Shown piece after piece: positions 59,601-64,000 of a stretch of DNA of 64,000 bases (the first letter of the stretch is position 1; each line of letters starts with the position of its first letter). The translations under genes were made by a program, and so were the position numbers. The notes under the pieces are model-generated. The model ran no database searches and had not been told where the DNA came from. It was given only the letters and a program-made list of their open reading frames with translations. Source of the DNA: Anaeramoeba flamelloides (lineage: Eukaryota; Metamonada; Anaeramoebidae); the NCBI GenBank assembly GCA_027625915.1, contig JANTQA010000026.1:6696001-6760000 (forward strand), written 5' to 3'.

Positions 59601-62600
59601 ATTATTGTCGAAAATGAAGACAATAAAGCCATCCAAGAAATATTAAACATATATTTGACATGTAAAATGTGTGAGCTCGTTGAAAATAATTGGATTTCAT
59701 TTTTTACATTTTTTTTTTTCATCATGATTTGGGATTTTTCGACAATTTTTCTGCTTTCCTCCTCAAATAATAAAAACTTTTGTCTTTGAGTCAATAATTT
59801 TTTTTCTTGGATTTTTAAAATGAAGCTTTTGCTTTGTTCATCTTGTTCGTCTTTGAGTCTCATTTCGTTATTAACGACATCATCGAACAATTGGGATAAA
59901 AACGCCTTGGGCAAATTTTTGCCTGAATCGATACCTCGGTTATTGGAAATAAACTCTTCTTGGGTCATTTTATTTTTGATTTGGGGGTTATGGGCATCGG
60001 TATGTAGCATGATCACAGAAAAGGCTAATACATATGCGGTATCTGCAGAATTAAAAACATTTGGATTATACAGGCAATACCTTTCTGCAAACTTTTCCAT
60101 TATTCGATCAATCTGCTGAGATTCGCCGGGTAATCTGAAATCCGAGAGAAATCGGCAAATTGCTTGATAGAAATCCAAATTTTTAAAATCTATTTGATCG
60201 ACCCAATAATGCAAAACCTTTATATTGAATTCCTTTCCACTTCCTATATATTCGCCAATCATTTTTTTGGATAATTCCTTTGTGCCTTTCAAAAAGTTTG
60301 TAATATCTTGAATGTTTTTGGTTAATTTGCCTATTTCTATCAAATAGTCGATTCCCTTATTTGCGTTTCTATTAAACAATTCATAGCCCTTTTCAAGAAC
60401 TGTTTTTAATTCCTTTGCTTTACCAACAATAATAGGCGATTTTGAATTTAATTTTAAATTTTGAAACCCCTTTGCGCGAGAACTGATCTTTTTTAGATGA
60501 TGCTTGGAAATTCTATTAATATTTGGCGAATTGTTATTTAATGTTTCCGTTGTGTCTTTGTTTATTTCTTCGTCACCAGATCCATTAAAATTAGTTTTAT
60601 TGCTTGTGTGTGTATTGGCACGGGTGTTAATGGTATTTTCCTTGTATTTATTGAATTTATCAAAAAAAATTTTATTTGGGAACTTGTTATTCATTTGATT
60701 ATTGTCTTTTATTTCATTGTCACTTGCCTTTTTCTCAAAATCAGAATCAAGCAAATCCAATTCTCCCAAGCCAAAGTCCGAATCACTATAATTGTCAATT
60801 TTTAATGAAGTGTGCTTATTGATCATTTTTAAATAAGTCTTATTATCTATACCATAAACACTGTTATAATTTTCGTCCTCAAATAAATTCCCACACCAAA
60901 TCACCATCGATCGAATGATAATTATTAGAACACGAATAGAAAATTTTCTTAATTCGGAATTTTCAATACGTGTAATCCAATAGCTCATTTGCTTTTGATA
61001 TTTTCTTTTACTGATCGTGGATAACAAATTGATTATTCTTTCAAAAATATTTGAATTTGGCATCTCAAGATCGCAATCATAATTGACAAAAATATCTACT
61101 AAATTTTGTGGCTCATTCAAAAATATCAATAATGTTTTAACAATTTCCTTTTTTTGTAGAAATGTGACATTGACACTTTCAAGTAGATCTAACAACATGC
61201 TGTTTAAAAAAATGTTGATTTCAACTTTTAAATATGGCTTGAAATTTTCAAATATTTTTAAAAATAATTTATGTGACAGTTTCAATATCTCCAAATTATG
61301 AGATACACCATTTTTGACGATCGAAAAACAGACTTTTTCTTGAATTAATTTTGTAATGGCAGTTGAATATTTTAATTCGCTCTTCATGCAAAAATTTATT
61401 AATTCTTCAATTAAACATAGAAAAAATTGCTTTGAGCGGAAACGTGAATTAAATTCCTTGGACTCCTTCGATGGTAAGTGTTGTAAAGATTGCTTACAAA
61501 ACGATTTCACTATTAAAATTAAATCGTTGTTTTGTTTCATTTCTGTTTCATATTCAATTTTTTTTTTCCTTTTTTTATAGATCTTTTTGAGAATGCTTTG
61601 GATTAAAGAATGTGAGTATTGCTGAATGTTATTATTTAAAATGTAATTTTTTAATGTTTTTTGTTTGTTGCTTTTGTCCTCTGTTTCTTGCTTTTGATTT
61701 ATTTTTAATGCTTTTTCTTTTTCCTTCTTTTTTTCAGTTTCTTTTTCTTTATCTTTTTCTTTATCTTTTTCTTTTTCTTTTTCTTTTTCTTTTTCTTTTT
61801 CTTTTTCTTTTTCTTTTTCTTTTTCTTTTTCTTTTTCTTTTTCTTTTTCTTTTTCTTTTTCTTTATATTGATCTTTTTCTTTATCTTGATCTTTTTCTTT
61901 ATCTTGATCTTGATCTTTATCTTGATCTTTATCTTTTTCTTTTTCTTTTTCTTTTAGAGTTTCTGTTTCCGTTTCCGTTTCTTTCTCTTTTTCCTTTTCA
62001 TGTTTTTTCTTAATTTTTTCTCTGACGGCTTTTTTTTTTTTTTTGCCTATGTTTTACTTTTTTATATTTTTTGGTTCTTTTTTGTTTTCTTAAATATATT
62101 TTTTCAGTTTTGGTTAATAAACTTTTAAAGATTTGTAAATATGCTACTCTAGCAGAAGTACTGATTAGTTGGTTTGTAGATTGGCTATAAATGCTTAGCA
62201 ATTTATTTGTTACATTAACTAAGCATTCACCAGATACTTGTAATCCTTCTGCTGTCAAAGTGAAAACTAATAACGTTTCAATTAATAACAATTCAATTTG
62301 ATCATTATAGTGGTTGGGCTGGAAAATTAGGTCTTCCAGAATTTGTTCATTTAAGGCTTGTTTTCTTGAATTGACTAGAAATTCTTGTTTGATATCAAAA
62401 TAAATCGAACCACTTAATTTCTTTTGTTCGTTCACCAATGTGAAGGTTTGTTGTTGTGGTTATAGGATTTTTTAGAAGGGTTTTTGTTTGAAAAAGTGTG
62501 AGTAATAGACAGGAGGGAAACAAAAAGATTTAAAGGGAAAGCAATATTTACGTGTAATATATTTAACGAATTATAGATTAAATTAGGTTTTTTTGTATTT

Positions 62601-63026
62601 AAAGCCAAATGTAGTGACGAATATAATACTGTTGAGTCCTTTTTTGTTTGTTTGTTCCTGTTTGATTAGAGAATAAATCGAGTTTTAAGAGAAAAATAAA
62701 AAAAAAAATGAAATAAAAATTGCCTCAATTCTTTTTTTTTTTTGAAAAATGGATCAAAAATAAACAAAAAAAAATTACTTACTTTTGGAATTCTTTAATA
62801 TACTCTTTGAGTCAACAAGTAAAAATGAAAAAAAAAAAAAAATTAAGTTTGAAATGTGGCTTTGAGATATTTTGTTAATTGAAAAATTAAAAGTATTCCA
62901 AAAAGATTTACCTAAACTTTTGTTTGTTTTTTTTTTTAATTCAGCAAACCTCTCATTTGATCCACACTCTTTTTTGATTTTTGTATACAATGGCTGTATC
63001 AAATAAAAGATTGTTCTTTCAACCAT
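56621..63026 (-). CDS. BIG/Sec7p-type ARF guanine nucleotide exchange factor
   Basis: A large exchange factor that activates ARF GTPases at Golgi or endosomal membranes. Exons are 63026-62912, 62628-62552 and 62420-56621, with GTAAAT donors and matching phases (1, then 0). The joined text LYSSLHLALN...SLNILHKLSGSIYFD fits the DCB domain. The HUS box FVNYDCDLEM lies near 61084, and the Sec7 domain at about 60420-59855 with FRLPGESQQIDRIME carries the glutamate finger (codon near 60124). A long HDS-type helical C terminus follows. The total is about 1996 residues, near the family's 1700-1850 plus low-complexity inserts. A K/E/D-rich tract (about 61710-62010) interrupts the DCB region and a poly-Glu run lies at 57736-57786. 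One frame jump is required in a run of 15 A (62030-62044). Confidence 0.92.
57736..57786 (-). repeat. GAA trinucleotide run encoding poly-Glu
   Basis: About 17 GAA/GAG-type codons in a row within the C-terminal half of the ARF-GEF. It is likely to vary in length between alleles. Confidence 0.85.
61710..62010 (-). repeat. AAAGAA-type hexanucleotide tract encoding K/E and D/Q repeats
   Basis: On the minus strand, alternating Lys/Glu codons, with Asp, Gln and Thr variants, stay open for about 100 codons between the DCB exon text and the HUS region of the ARF-GEF. Confidence 0.8.
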
Positions 63027-64000
63027 TTGTTATTTTTTTCTTTTTCTTTTTCTTTTTCCTTTTTTGGAATTTGAGGACCAAAAAGGAATAAAGACAAGCA
63101 AAAAATGATTAAAGTTTTAATTCAAAAAAATGATATTTTATTCATAAAACAACTCAACAGATTCATTTCAATTCATGTTTGTTCACATTTGGTCAAACTA
63201 ATTATCTCTTTTTTTACTTATTAGTACGCTATTATTTTTAATTTTTGAGATTTTTTCATTGAATTATAAGACTGTTTTTCGTTTTTTTTTTTTAGTATTA
63301 GAAACGATTTTTGATTTGCTGATTGATTTTAATCAAATTTTAACAAGAAAACTGAAGAATAACGAAATATATACAAATGGTCAAAATGGAACCTTTAAGT
63401 ATTTAAAATAAACGAGATAGTTACCTTCTTCACTAAACTAATCAAAGCAGAATTTTTGTAATTAATTATGAAATTTTTGAATCAATTATAAAAAGGAGGC
63501 AATAATCTGATTACTAAACACCCATCTTACTTTTAAAGATCTATAAAGAAAGGAATTATCTCCAAGTTTGATCAATTTGACTTTATTTTCAAAAAGTTTA
63601 AAAGTTAACTTCGTTCTGAAATAATCTCAAAAAAAATATTATCTAGAAAGAAGAAATCTGATCCTCGGAAAAGGAAATATACAAAAATACACTTTATAAA
63701 TAAAACACTCAATTTTAACATAACTTTGTATAAAGATTCTATTTACCCATTATGAAGAAAATTTGGGTAATTAAAAAAAATTGAGTCAGTCAAAAATTTG
63801 TTTTGGTTTTTTTAATAATATTATTTTCCAATTAAAAAATGAAAATTTTTAGTTCCACCTTCCAAAATATTTTTCTAGTGAATAGGTTGAAGTAAACCCA
63901 AAGATCTTTACAACTTCAAAATGGTTTTGAAAAGATTTTTTTAGACAATAATATAAACACCCTTAGTTAACTCTAAGATAAATTTTTTACTCTGCTAGTT
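63027..64000. other. AT-rich region upstream of the ARF-GEF
   Basis: This is the presumed promoter side of the minus-strand ARF-GEF. T-rich low-complexity DNA lies near 63029-63060. I see no further gene or element. Confidence 0.5.

Noticed and set aside
61612-62013. Plus-strand frame of Leu/Phe repeats, like a membrane protein
   Set aside because: It is the complement of the K/E tract in the ARF-GEF.
62010-62044. A short intron explaining the ARF-GEF frame jump
   Set aside because: The only nearby GT donor (GTAAAACATAG) is in phase 0, but no AG within reach restores that phase, and the intron would be about 36 bases.
1-64000. tRNA genes
   Set aside because: I looked for GGTTCRAATC-type T loops with matching A-box sequence and found no convincing case by eye. 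A covariance search would be decisive.

Overview
This is nuclear DNA from a very AT-rich unicellular eukaryote. The evidence is GT-AG introns whose phases match across exons, a 5S rRNA gene, eukaryote-only protein families (MCM2, a BIG/Sec7-type ARF exchange factor, a LisH-RasGEF, eL29, tandem CH domains), Asn/Lys/Glu-rich low-complexity protein segments, and many small inverted-repeat elements. The mix (Ras signalling genes, K/E-rich tracts, FGF-like trefoils, cysteine-rich surface proteins) would suit an amoeboid protist; an Anaeramoeba-like metamonad or an amoebozoan is my guess from gene style only and is not proven by the sequence.

Layout, left to right. 1-10478 (minus) is the 5' and central part of MCM2, split by two very large introns (about 3.8 and 4.5 kb) filled with repeats. 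10479-16271 is mostly repeats with a few unassigned open stretches. 16272-21249 (plus) holds a LisH-REM-CDC25 Ras exchange factor, probably with a remote 5' exon. 24499-27786 (plus) is a one-exon 1095-residue protein with the order RA-RA-PH-CH-CH. 31547-34111 (minus) encodes six tandem beta-trefoil repeats that closely resemble fibroblast growth factors. 35936-39960 (minus) is a decayed cysteine-rich surface protein gene with an intact C-terminal part. 42853-43067 (minus) encodes ribosomal protein eL29 with one apparent frame break. 50466-50972 (plus) is a small CCCH zinc-finger protein. 54663-54784 (plus) is a lone 5S rRNA gene with a T-run terminator. 56621-63026 (minus) is a BIG/Sec7p-type ARF-GEF with three exons and one frame jump in a 15-base homopolymer.

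The genes form no operon or pathway cluster; they are independent genes for replication licensing, Ras and ARF GTPase control, cytoskeleton linkage, translation and RNA binding. The space between and inside them is shaped by small foldback elements. Several have CAG...CTG ends next to TA dinucleotides (Tc1/mariner style), one is bounded by TTAA, one family is a cluster of hairpins separated by short GTGCCGTAG-like repeats, and one inverted repeat spans about 3.1 kb. The strongest candidates for something new are the six-fold FGF-like protein and the RA-RA-PH-CH-CH protein.
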